NCBI GenBank assembly: GCA_907163345.1 | Contig: CAJQUN010000061.1 | Span: forward strand, 1,550,001-1,614,000 | DNA from: Haberlea rhodopensis | Taxonomy: Eukaryota > Streptophyta > Magnoliopsida > Lamiales > Gesneriaceae | Length of the DNA stretch: 64,000 bases | Reading direction: 5' to 3' | In this document: piece after piece, positions 54,485 through 64,000 of the stretch | How the letters are laid out: each line of letters begins with the position of its first letter | Numbering within the stretch: the first letter of the stretch is position 1 | Translations under genes and position numbers: made by a program | The notes under the pieces: generated by a model | Database searches by the model: none | What the model was told of the DNA's origin: nothing | The model's input: the letters and a program-made list of their open reading frames with translations, nothing else

Positions 54485-56482
54485 TGTGGGGTACTCTTTA
54501 CTTAATCCATTATGTATCATGTTAACATACATATGTGAGTCTGAATTAAGTAATAACATGCACTGATTAAGAGTATCTTACTAGTTAAGTTGTTACAGAT
54601 GTACCAAACCTCTAGTACAAAAACCAACTAACTTTGTTTTCTACATATACATTACATGTAAAATTAACAACCTAAACCAGTACAACTCCTATGCAGTGGT
54701 TCACTTCGCAGCGGAATAAGATTCACAATTCCCACGTCTATGCAATCCTACAGAAACATTCACAAAACGTGAGTATAGATAAACAACTATCTCAGTGCGA
54801 TATCAAAACAATATCAAGAACAATGATAAAGCACAATAAATCATCTAATGTGAATGTTCTGTATCATGCATCCACAAATGCACAATGTCATGACATGTCT
54901 CAACCAGTACCCTATTATCACGAGACTAAAATGATATGCCTATTCAGCTCAATATGTCAGTGGAACCACCTCACATCTTCATATTAGCATCACATATCAT
55001 AGTACCGTCCTCAAATGATAATAACCAGAGCATATACCCAAAAACCGGCGTATATCTCTATATAACATATCCGAGCATATACCCAAACCAGGCGTATATC
55101 TCTCTGTCACATAACCGAGCATATATCCAAACCAGGCATATATCTCTATGTAACATAACCAAGCATATACCCAATACCAGGCGTATATCTCAAATACATA
55201 ACCGAGCATATACCCAATACCAGGCGTATATCTCTAACACATGATATCCATGAATGTACAGGCATATGATACTACCAATCATATGATAATAACACAACAC
55301 AATTCATATGATATCAATCTCATAACATCATCACACAATATCTATACTCCGTACGTCAACACGTACCTGTACTGCGACACAAACGAGATAAATTAGGCGT
55401 CACTGGCTAAGTGCCTCGTTGTCCCGTCCCCTGAGATGATGCTACAACAATGCCAACAATATATCATGTTATCATAGGCATTAAAATCAAATTCTACAAA
55501 AATATAACATTTTTCAACTTTTCTCAATCACCGATCGATCGCTCCCAACACCGATCTATCGCCATAACATTCTGTCCCCTCGCGATCGATCGCAACAACT
55601 TGGCGATAGATCGCCACAATGCTCTGTTCATAGCGATCGATCGCGACAATTTCACCGATCGATCGCCACACATTTTCACCGCCTTAAAATTTGGCTGTCT
55701 TCGGCGATCGATCGCCATACACGTACCGATCGATCGCCGATGCCCAGAAAGGTTAGAGCATGGCGATTTTCAAGCTTATCTCCATTGTTCTTCTCCTATA
55801 ACTCAAATTGAACCATTTCAACATGTTTCTTGCAAATTCTAGGAATATATTAACATGTTTCTATTATCATACAATCCCATTAATAGCATATAAACATGAT
55901 ATGATCCTAAGCTTGCATAGTTGGAATTTTATTTCACATAATTCATACACCACTACACAAATCAATCTTAAAAGCATATAGTCCTTACCAAGAGTGTACA
56001 ATTTCACTTCACCCAACTTCCTAGCTCGAGTCACAAGTGAAAAACCAAGCTTCAACCAAGAAAATCTCCAAGGATTGGAGAGGAGCTTGTGTAGTATTTT
56101 AGTAGGTGTAGAATGAGAACTATGTGTTTCTCTTCCCTAAATCACCTTGATATAAGGTCATTAGTTTCTCTAACCACTTGTTATCATATTGTTTGGAGTT
56201 AATGACATGTTATCTAACATGTACATGAAATGAACTTCAAATTCAAATACAACTCCAATTCAATTTAAAGTCACATGCATACTCAATTGCCTACTAGTTC
56301 ATGACTTGATATGTTATTAAATCATTGTACACCATGTTTCATTCCTTGCCCTTGCCATATATCCTTGCATACATGTTTTAATTCATTCTTGGTTCCACCC
56401 GAACCCCCATTATCATACCGCCAAGTGATATAATTACACCATAAGCATATCACACGTATATAACACAAATCGAGGCATTACA
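54485..56482 (-). repeat. Left (3') LTR of the chromovirus
   Basis: 1998 bp, TGTGGGGTAC...GGCATTACA. It contains five or six ~38-bp tandem units at 55025-55235 ('gagcatatacccaaaccagg' then 'cgtatatctc'), a GTACGT/ACGTAC hairpin (55351-55356, 55361-55366), CATATGAT/ATCATATG (55263-55270, 55278-55285) and a GATCGATCG palindrome cluster at 55530-55742. Confidence 0.93.
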
Positions 56483-56490
56483 ATTCTCCC

Positions 56491-59400
56491 CTACTCATTG
56501 AATTTCGTCCTCGAAATTGCATATACAAACATGCATGTATAGGTATGCAACGCAACAATCCTACTACATGAAGAAAGGAAAACATGATCATGTATGCAAC
56601 AGTACAGTACATATGTACCACCAGTATCATAAAACAGTAAAATCATACCAGAAAACAAATCCGGATACCGTTGCATCATATGCTGCTCCGTCTCCCACGT
56701 TGCCTCTTCGACACCCCTTCTGTCCCACTGTACTTTCACCATAGGAATCACTTTATTACGTAACCTGCGTTCAGCTCGATCCAAGATCATAACCGGTCGT
56801 TCCTCATATGACACATCTATATCCAAATGTACCTCAGGTAATTGCAATACATGACTCGGATCTGGTTCATATTTCCTCAACAGTGAAACATGAAAAACAT
56901 CATGAATACTACTCAAGGTCGGTGGTAGTGCCAAGCGATATGCCAACGTACCAATACATTGCAATACCTCATACGGACCAACATACCGTGGAGACAATTT
57001 TCCACGCTTACCAAACCGTACTACACCTTTAAACGATGAGATTTTTAAGAACACACGGTCACCAACTTGAAATTCAAGTGGTCTACGTCGCTTATTGGCA
57101 TAAGCAGCCTGTCTGTCCTGAGCAGCTTTAAGTTTTAATCGAATTAACTTCACTTTCTCTTCCATTTCATGAATCATATCCGGTCCATGTAAGGAAGACT
57201 GATCCACGTCATCCCAATACAATGGCGATCTACATCGTCGCCCATACAAAGCCTCAAATGGTGCCATCTGTATACTAGATTGATAACTATTGTTATATGA
57301 AAATTCTACTAATGGCAACGACTCTTGCCAAGAAGTATCAAACTCTAATACACAGGCACGCAACATATCCTCAAGCGTCTGTATCGTACGCTCTGTTTGT
57401 CCATCTGTCTGAGGATGATATGCTGTACTCAACCGCACTTCCGTTCCCAACGCTGTCTGTAACCCTTCCCAGAAATGAGAAGTAAATCTCGGATCCCTAT
57501 CCGATACAATGGAAACTGGAATACCATGTAGTCTCACTACATGTTGAATGTACAACTGTGCCATTCTCAGATATGTAAACGTCATACAATATGGCACAAA
57601 ATGAGATACTTTGGTGAGTCGATCAACGATCACCCAAATAGCATCGCAACCAGAAGACGTCCGTGGCAAATGAGTCACAAAATCCATCGTGATATGTTCC
57701 CATTTCCACTGAGGAATTTCCAAACTATGTAATTCACCTCCTGGTCTCTGTCTTTCCGCTTTCACTTGTTGACAGATCAAACATCGTTTCACAAAGCTCA
57801 ATACATCCTGTTTCATACGTTTCCACCAAAATTGTGTACGTAAATCATGATACATTTTCTTCCCTCCAGGATGTATACTGTATCTACTATAATGAGCACG
57901 TTGTAGTAGTTCTTGGCGTAGTCCTAATGAAGCAGGTACTACCCAACAGTTTATGTATTTCAAAGTTCCATCATTTGTAAGTACAAATTGAGATGTTTGT
58001 CCTTGACTTATTCTTTCCTTCCACTGTTGTACTTCATCATCAGTCAGTTGTGCCGTTCTGATTTTCTCAAACATGTCGGGTTCAACCAACAACGTTGATA
58101 CTCGTATTGGCACTATTTCCACATCAAAATCATAACCCATAGTACAACAAGAAGTCATCAATGCGGATAAATGAATCATCTCATCAGCCGTATGATGTAC
58201 CTTTCGACTCATAGCATCTGCTGTAAGATTAGCCTTTCCTAGATGATATTCAATCTCACAATCATAATCTTTCAACAGATCCATCCATCTCCTTTGTCTC
58301 ATATTCAACTCTGCTTGAGTGAATAGAAATTTTAAACTCTTATGATCTGTATATATGATAAACGACGTACCATATAAATAATGTCGCCATATCTTCAATG
58401 CAAAGACAATGGCAGCCAATTCCAGATCATGCACTGGATATCTCATTTCATGTGGCTTCAACTGTCGTGATGCATAAGCCACTACATGTTTGTCCTGCAT
58501 CAATACACAACCTAAACCAAGTAAAGATGCATCAGTATACAATGCAAACCTGTCATGCTCCGATGGAATGATCAAGACTGGAGCTGTAGTCAATCGATGT
58601 TTCAATTCCTGAAAACTACGCTCACAAGCCTCTGACCATTGAAATGATACTCCCTTCTGTGTCAAATGTGTCAATGGTTTGGCGATCGCTGAAAATCCTT
58701 CAACAAACCATCTATAATATCCAGCCAAACCTAAGAAACTACGAATCTCTGGCATAGAAGTAGGTGCTGACCAATTCAACACTGCTTCCACTTTCTTTGG
58801 ATCAACTGATATACCTTCTTCTGATATTACATGTCCCAAGAAGCCGACACTAGTCAACCAAAACTCACACTTACTGAGTTTGGCATACAACTGATGTGTC
58901 CTCAACAATTGCAATACCATATGCAAATGTTGAACATGTTCTGCATCACTCCGTGAATAGATCAGTATATCATCGATAAAGACAATGACAAATCGATCAA
59001 GGTATTCCTGGAAAACCCGATTCATTAAACTCATAAAGACAGCAGGAGCATTTGTCACTCCAAATGGCATCACCAGAAACTCATAATGTCCATAACGAGT
59101 TCTGAATGCTGTCTTCTGTATATCTCCTTCCCTCACACATATTTGATGATATTCTGACCTCAAATCAATCTTAGAATAAATCCTTGATCCCTGCAACTGA
59201 TCAAACAAATCATCAATACGAGGAAGAGGATATTTATTCTTTATTGTTACCTTGTTCAATTGTCGATAGTCAATACATAATCGCATTGTCCCATCCTTCT
59301 TCTTAAAAAATAAAACCGCAGCACCCCAAGGCGATACACTAGGACGTATGTACCCCTTGTCCAATAAGTCTTGCAATTGAGTTTTCAACTCTTTCAATTC

Positions 59401-61146
59401 AGTTGGTGCCATCCGATAAGGAGCTCGTGAAATTGCAGAAGTACCCGGTATCAAATCAATACCAAATTCCACTTCTCGACTCGGTGGGAATCCAGGTATC
59501 TCATCTGGAAACACATCCTCATATTCTGCAACCACTGGTATCTCCTCGACTTTCCTTTCTCTTTTCGGTTCAGTTATATCCAGGGCATAAATCAAATAAC
59601 CCGCATGTCCATGTTTTAACAAACGCGACATTCGGATTGCTGATATCAAAGGAATCCTTGCCCTCGATCCTTGGCCATAGAAGAACCATTGATTTCCAGT
59701 ATCAGACTGAAATCTCACTATCTTCTGACTACAATCCACAACAGACTGATATTTACTCAACACATCAATTCCAAGGATGCAATCAAAATCTGACATGTCT
59801 AACACAATCAAATCAGCCTGTAGCCCAAACTCAGTCTCAAACTGAATAGCACAATCAGACACACTCTGACAAGTCATCACAGTAGTTCCCATGGGTGTCG
59901 AAACATAAAGAGGCATCAACAGTGGAGACGAGCATATATGATACCGATCAATAAATGCTTGTGCAATAAAAGAATGTGATGCACCAGTATCAATCAAAAG
60001 TAACGCTAGATAAGTTAATAAAGTACACTTACCCGCTATCACAGCATCAGGAGCTGCCTCTGCTTCCTCCCTATTCAGTGCATACACCTGAGCCTGAGGT
60101 GTTCCTGTCCTCTGTCCTCCATCAGACTGTGGTACACCCTGTGGTCTCTGTTGTACTGTAGTCTCTGACATGGGTCCTCTCCTCTGTTGTCCACCCACTT
60201 GAGTACAATCACGGATCACATGTCCTGGCCTCCCACAACGGAAACAAACTACTGGATTTAATTGAGGACAATCTCGTTTCAAATGTGGTCCACCACATTT
60301 AAAGCATTGCACACCACTGCCACTACTACTACCTTGGAACTGTCCCTTCGATTTTCGGTCATCCACTTTCCGTGGTCCAAAACGTTTCCCACTAAACCTA
60401 GATGAAGATGCACCACCTCGTGGTGATTTAAATGATTCTCCTCTAGGTCTCATACTATCAGATGTAGGTGGTTGGGCTTGTCCAACATCTTTATACACCC
60501 CTACAGCAATCTCAGCCATCTCGGCTCTAGTCAACGCTTCTTCATATGATGTAGGGTTATTGGACATTACCCTATCAAATAATTCAGGCCTCAATCCTTT
60601 CACAAACTGTCTGATCTTTGCTTTTGTGTTTACAGCGATATGTGGCACATACCGGAGCAAAGAAGAATAGTGCACAGCATAATCAGATATTGTCATTGAT
60701 CCCTGTCTCAAATTTGTAAATTCATCCTCTTTCCTCTGCCTTGCAGCAACAGAGAAATAATGCTCCAGGAACTTCGTTCGAAACACATCCCAGTTAACTG
60801 TCTGTCCTTGAGCCCTCAACTCAAGCACTGTGGATTTCCACCACATCATAGCTTTCTTAGCTAACTGGAATTCAGCTAAACGTAACCAAGCAGTCTTGGC
60901 ACACGGTGCTGATACAAATATCTGTTCTACGCGTTCTAGCCACTCCTCTGCTAGTTCCCCTGATTCAGTCCCCTCAAACCTGGGTGGCTGATAACTCAGA
61001 CCCTGCGTCAAAGTCAATTCTCCAGGCAACAGTACCTGTTCCACTGGCCCTTGCTCAATCGGTGGTGGTGGTACAGGCGCCATCCTCACACTCGCATTGC
61101 CACTCAGGGCATCCCCAACATCCTCATGATACCCTCTGTCTGTCAT
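56491..61146 (-). CDS. Chromovirus gag-pol polyprotein
   Basis: One uninterrupted frame of 1551 codons from ATG 61144-61146. Domains in order: Retrotrans_gag (about 50-215), two CCHC knuckles (CFKCGGPHLKRDC and CFRCGRPGHVIRDC, about 280-315), aspartic protease (LLIDTGASHSF, about 385), RT (IDYRQLNKVTIKNKYPLPR; catalytic FIDDILIYS, about 735), RNase H (YTDASLLGLG; YTDHKSL), integrase with HHCC finger and DDE core (MDFVTHLP; VSDRDPRFTS; HPQTDGQTER), and a C-terminal chromodomain (ILDRAERRLRN, then VQWDRRGVEEATWE), which directs integration to heterochromatin in this clade. Two RT positions differ from the family's norm: SKIDLRSEYHQ (usually Gly for Glu) and NAPAVFM (usually Thr). The frame runs past the usual YPDLF end into the polypurine tract, so the last ~45 residues probably derive from 3' UTR. 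Confidence 0.93.
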   Translation of the reverse strand: MTDRGYHEDVGDALSGNASVRMAPVPPPPIEQGPVEQVLLPGELTLTQGLSYQPPRFEGTESGELAEEWLERVEQIFVSAPCAKTAWLRLAEFQLAKKAMMWWKSTVLELRAQGQTVNWDVFRTKFLEHYFSVAARQRKEDEFTNLRQGSMTISDYAVHYSSLLRYVPHIAVNTKAKIRQFVKGLRPELFDRVMSNNPTSYEEALTRAEMAEIAVGVYKDVGQAQPPTSDSMRPRGESFKSPRGGASSSRFSGKRFGPRKVDDRKSKGQFQGSSSGSGVQCFKCGGPHLKRDCPQLNPVVCFRCGRPGHVIRDCTQVGGQQRRGPMSETTVQQRPQGVPQSDGGQRTGTPQAQVYALNREEAEAAPDAVIAGKCTLLTYLALLLIDTGASHSFIAQAFIDRYHICSSPLLMPLYVSTPMGTTVMTCQSVSDCAIQFETEFGLQADLIVLDMSDFDCILGIDVLSKYQSVVDCSQKIVRFQSDTGNQWFFYGQGSRARIPLISAIRMSRLLKHGHAGYLIYALDITEPKRERKVEEIPVVAEYEDVFPDEIPGFPPSREVEFGIDLIPGTSAISRAPYRMAPTELKELKTQLQDLLDKGYIRPSVSPWGAAVLFFKKKDGTMRLCIDYRQLNKVTIKNKYPLPRIDDLFDQLQGSRIYSKIDLRSEYHQICVREGDIQKTAFRTRYGHYEFLVMPFGVTNAPAVFMSLMNRVFQEYLDRFVIVFIDDILIYSRSDAEHVQHLHMVLQLLRTHQLYAKLSKCEFWLTSVGFLGHVISEEGISVDPKKVEAVLNWSAPTSMPEIRSFLGLAGYYRWFVEGFSAIAKPLTHLTQKGVSFQWSEACERSFQELKHRLTTAPVLIIPSEHDRFALYTDASLLGLGCVLMQDKHVVAYASRQLKPHEMRYPVHDLELAAIVFALKIWRHYLYGTSFIIYTDHKSLKFLFTQAELNMRQRRWMDLLKDYDCEIEYHLGKANLTADAMSRKVHHTADEMIHLSALMTSCCTMGYDFDVEIVPIRVSTLLVEPDMFEKIRTAQLTDDEVQQWKERISQGQTSQFVLTNDGTLKYINCWVVPASLGLRQELLQRAHYSRYSIHPGGKKMYHDLRTQFWWKRMKQDVLSFVKRCLICQQVKAERQRPGGELHSLEIPQWKWEHITMDFVTHLPRTSSGCDAIWVIVDRLTKVSHFVPYCMTFTYLRMAQLYIQHVVRLHGIPVSIVSDRDPRFTSHFWEGLQTALGTEVRLSTAYHPQTDGQTERTIQTLEDMLRACVLEFDTSWQESLPLVEFSYNNSYQSSIQMAPFEALYGRRCRSPLYWDDVDQSSLHGPDMIHEMEEKVKLIRLKLKAAQDRQAAYANKRRRPLEFQVGDRVFLKISSFKGVVRFGKRGKLSPRYVGPYEVLQCIGTLAYRLALPPTLSSIHDVFHVSLLRKYEPDPSHVLQLPEVHLDIDVSYEERPVMILDRAERRLRNKVIPMVKVQWDRRGVEEATWETEQHMMQRYPDLFSGMILLFYDTGGTYVLYCCIHDHVFLSSCSRIVALHTYTCMFVYAISRTKFNE

Positions 61147-61304
61147 AGCTGTAGATCAAGGGTTAACAATAACATTCACAAGGATATAACATGTTAGAAT
61201 AACATCATATTCCACATACTAACATGCTAGTACCATTCTCAAAGTGTTTAGGTAACTCCCTAAGACACTTCCTCTACCCATGTTCACCCCGTTCTCGAAC
61301 CACT

Positions 61305-61316
61305 GCTCTGATACCA
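61305..61316 (-). promoter_or_regulatory. Primer binding site of the chromovirus
   Basis: Plus strand GCTCTGATACCA, coding strand TGGTATCAGAGC, complementary to initiator-Met tRNA, four bases from the 5' LTR. Confidence 0.92.
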
Positions 61317-61320
61317 CTAA

Positions 61321-63315
61321 TGTGGGGTACTCTTTACTTAATCCATTATGTATCATGTTAACATACATATGTGAGTCTGAATTAAGTAATAACATGCACT
61401 GATTAAGAGTATCTTACTAGTTAAGTTGTTACAGATGTACCAAACCTCTAGTACAAAAACCAACTAACTTTGTTTTCTACATATACATTACATGTAAAAT
61501 TAACAACCTAAACCAGTACAACTCCTATGCAGTGGTTCACTTCGCAGCGGAAATAAGACTCACAATTCCCACGTCTATGCAATCCTACAGAAACATTTAC
61601 AAAACGTGAGTATAGATAAACAACTATCTCAGTGCGATATCAAAACAATATCAAGAACAATGATAAATCACAATAAATCATCTAATGTGAATGTTATGTA
61701 TCATGCATCCACAAATGCACCATGTCATGACATGTCTCAACCAGTACCCTATTATCACGAGACTAAAATGATATGCCTATTCAGCTCAATATGTCAGTGG
61801 AACCACCTCACATCTTCATATTAGCAGCACATATCATAGTACCGTCCTCAAATGATAATAACCAGAGCATATACCCAAAAACCGGCGTATATCTCTATAT
61901 AACATAACCGAGCATATACCCAAACCAGGCGTATATCTCTCTGTCACATAACCGAGCATATATCCAAACCAGGCATATATCTCTATGTAACATAACCAAG
62001 CATATATCCAATACCAGGCGTATATCTCAAATACATAACCGAGCATATACCCAATACCAGGCGTATATCTCTAACACATGATATCCATGAATGTACAGGC
62101 ATATGATACTACCAATCATATGATAATAACACAACACAATTCATATGATATCAATCTCATAACATCATCACACAATATCTATACTCCGTACGTCAACACG
62201 TACCTGTACTGCGACACAAACGAGATAAATTAGGCGTCACTGGCTAAGTGCCTCGTTGTCCCGTCCCCTGAGATGATGCTACAACAATGCCAACAATATA
62301 TCATGTTATCATAGGCATTAAAATCAAATTCTACAAAAATATAACATTTTTCAACTTTTCTCAATCACCGATCGATCGCTCCCAACACCGATCTATCGCC
62401 ATAACATTGTGTCCCCTCGCGATCGATCGCAACAACTTGGCGATAGATCGCCACAATGCTCTGTTCATAGCGATCGATCGCGACAATTTCACCGATCGAT
62501 CGCCACACATTTTCACCGCCTTAAAATTTGGCTGTCTTCGGCGATCGATCACCATACACGTACCGATCGATCGCCGATGCCCAGAAAGGAGCATGGCGAT
62601 TTTCAAGCTTATCTCCATGGTTCTTCTCCTATAACTCAAATTGAACCATTTCAACATGTTTCTTGCAAATTCTAGGAACATATTAACATGTTTCTATCAT
62701 CATACAATCCCATTAATAGCATATAAACATGATATGATCCTAAGCTTGCATAGTTGGAATTTTATTTCACATAATTCATACACCACTACACAAATCAATC
62801 TTAAAAGCATATAGTCCTTACCAAGAGTGTACAATTTCACTTCACCCAACTTCCTAGCTCGAGTCACAAGTGAAAAACCAAGCTTCAACCAAGAAAATCT
62901 CCAAGGATTGGAGAGGAGCTTGTGTAGTATTTTCGTAGGTGTAGAATGAGAACTATGTGTTTCTCTTCCCTAAATCACCTTGATATAAGGTCATTAGTTT
63001 CTCTAACCACTTGTTATCATATTGTTTGGAGTTAATGACATGTTATCTAACATGTACATGAAATGAACTTCAAATTCAAATACAACTCCAATTCAATTTA
63101 AAGTCACATGCATACTCAATTGCCTACTAGTTCATGACTTGATATGTTATTAAATCATTGTACACCATGTTTCATTCCTTGCCCTTGCCATATATCCTTG
63201 CATACATGTTTTAATTCATTCTTGGTTCCACCCGAACCCCCATTATCATACCGCCAAGTGATATAATTACACCATAAGCATATCACACGTATATAACACA
63301 AATCGAGGCATTACA
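61321..63315 (-). repeat. Right (5') LTR of the chromovirus
   Basis: 1995 bp, same features as the left copy: repeats at 61860-62072, palindromes at 62366-62580, and ACATGTT/AACATGT at 63038-63044 and 63049-63055. In one palindrome GGCGATCGATCGCC of the left copy has become GGCGATCGATCACC. Confidence 0.93.
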
Positions 63316-63320
63316 ACTTT

Positions 63321-63990
63321 CAAGGAAGGAATTGATTCGCCCCTCAATCTGGCGATCTTTGACAAGAGAATTATGAACCTCAAAGATTCTTGTTTGGGAG
63401 CAGTGGCAGGAAATCTGTATGCAGGAAAGATGGCCTTCAACATCTATCCCAGGATTGCATACAATTTAGGAGATCGAGACTTCATCAAAGTTCTCACGCT
63501 TCATCAAGATTTTAAAAGAGAAGATTTGATGAAAGAAGGGAACAGGCCTTACTCGATCACCTACAAGGTGTCATACGCACTCTCGAATACTCATCATTCC
63601 AAGGTATTCTTGAGAAAGGAATTCATTGAAGTCCCTCGAATCTTCGAAGACTTCGCCAAAGCGGTATTGCCGGATATTATTGATACTCCGACAATAGGGG
63701 AAATGGACATAAGGATACATGATCAACATATTCTGAACAGAAGCAGTAGCCTTATGATCGAGCCAAGAAGGATGTCTTTCCAACAGGATAGGTTAATCAG
63801 CAACTATCCAAGGGAAAAACAGAAGGCAGTCTCGAGCAGAATTCAGAAAATCCCTATTGTATTCAAAACAACAGGAATGCTGAAATGCCCAGAAGGCTGG
63901 AGAGAAGTGCAGATAATTTTTGACATTACCGAGAAAGAGAATATCTTCCCTTGTGATGTCCTCTACTATTTGCAACAAACCTACAGTTGA
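63321..63990 (+). CDS. Pararetrovirus movement protein, C-terminal part
   Basis: Continues the 30K core: an LxDxR-type motif (NLAIFDKRI, with the conserved Asp), then LGAVAGNLYAGKMAFNIYP, which matches the conserved G..NL.Y.K..F..YP pattern, and further beta-rich sequence to TGA 63988-63990. No stops or frameshifts in either half; apart from the insertion the gene is intact (about 357 codons in total), unlike the coat-like ORF. Nothing can be said of the following ORF because the window ends. Confidence 0.82.
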
Positions 63991-64000
63991 CAAGTATCAA

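Larger units (their letters stand above)
54485..63315 (-). mobile_element. Ty3/gypsy chromovirus (Tekay/Del type), nearly intact
   Basis: LTRs 54485-56482 and 61321-63315, TSD ACTTT at 54480-54484 and 63316-63320. It reads right to left: 5' LTR at 61321-63315, primer site 61305-61316, one gag-pol ORF 56491-61146, polypurine tract (GTAGGGGAGAAT on the minus strand, 56483-56494), 3' LTR. LTRs differ by few changes and the ORF is unbroken, so this is the youngest large insertion here and may still be able to move. Confidence 0.95.
36714..64000 (+). mobile_element. Endogenous pararetrovirus (Caulimoviridae), disrupted by insertions
   Basis: Viral pieces in one orientation: primer site 36714-36726, leader to 36796, then (after the LTR element) 51978-54484, then (after the chromovirus) 63316-64000. 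Removing the insertions with one copy of each TSD leaves a continuous series of close-packed ORFs: small ORF, coiled-coil ORF, coat-like protein with CCHC knuckle, 30K movement protein. Coat before movement protein is the order I recall for cavemo- and solendoviruses. The coat-like ORF carries a frameshift and three TGA stops. Integration is inferred from the flanking plant DNA and nested transposons. The polymerase would follow beyond the window. Confidence 0.82.

Noticed and set aside
55450..55842. ORF with repeated DRSIA/IDR phrases (and 62287-62681, 38086-38494, 40835-41300)
   Set aside because: It is the translation of GATCGATCG palindromes in LTRs; the palindromes are the signal, not the peptide.
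1..64000. tRNA genes suggested by TGGTATCAGAGC-type sequences
   Set aside because: All are primer binding sites beside LTRs or the viral leader; no cloverleaf surrounds them.

Overview
The window is plant nuclear DNA, most likely from a eudicot, and is dominated by nested transposable elements. The evidence is several families of plant LTR retrotransposon (Ty1/copia of Ale-like and SIRE/Maximus-like type, a Ty3/gypsy chromovirus, a Tat-like non-autonomous element), a hAT remnant, a Mutator-type inverted-repeat element, an endogenous pararetrovirus (Caulimoviridae), and two ordinary plant genes: a BAHD acyltransferase (9707-11092, minus) and an F-box/kelch protein (32877-34121, plus). No rRNA, tRNA, bacterial operon or CRISPR array was seen.

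Layout. 1-8863: a decayed minus-strand copia element, split by a younger plus-strand copia element (1628-8279, target duplication CAACC). 9707-11092: the BAHD gene. 11992-13640: a hAT transposase fossil. 13972-15060: a solo SIRE-type LTR. 15944-31170: a Tat-like element (TSD TTGTC) whose left LTR was hit by a SIRE-type copia element (16728-26979, right LTR cut short) and whose interior is mostly tandem repeats. 32877-34121: the F-box/kelch gene. 34600-35943: a non-autonomous Mutator-type element with a 9-bp TSD.

36714 to the window end is one endogenous pararetrovirus of a few kb stretched over more than 27 kb by insertions. Its leader is split by a large non-coding LTR element (36797-51977, TSD CGATT), itself split by a gag-only copia element (40163-46214, TSD GATCG). 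Its movement-protein gene is split by an almost intact Tekay/Del-type chromovirus (54485-63315, TSD ACTTT). The viral gene order is a small unknown ORF, a coiled-coil ORF, a coat-protein-like ORF with a CCHC knuckle, then a 30K-type movement protein. Coat before movement protein recalls cavemo-/solendoviruses as I remember them. The polymerase would lie beyond the window.

The main unexplained signals are: (i) a very dense series of short, sequence-diverse hairpins in the non-coding LTR element, including a tandem array whose stems change on both sides; (ii) inverted pairs of a GGCGATC half-site clustered in the LTRs of three unrelated families; (iii) a 15-nt perfect self-complement between the LTR of the first copia element and its primer-binding-site position, suggesting self-priming; (iv) a second copy of the viral 5' genes inside the non-coding LTR element. 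All positions were read by eye; no alignments or searches were run.
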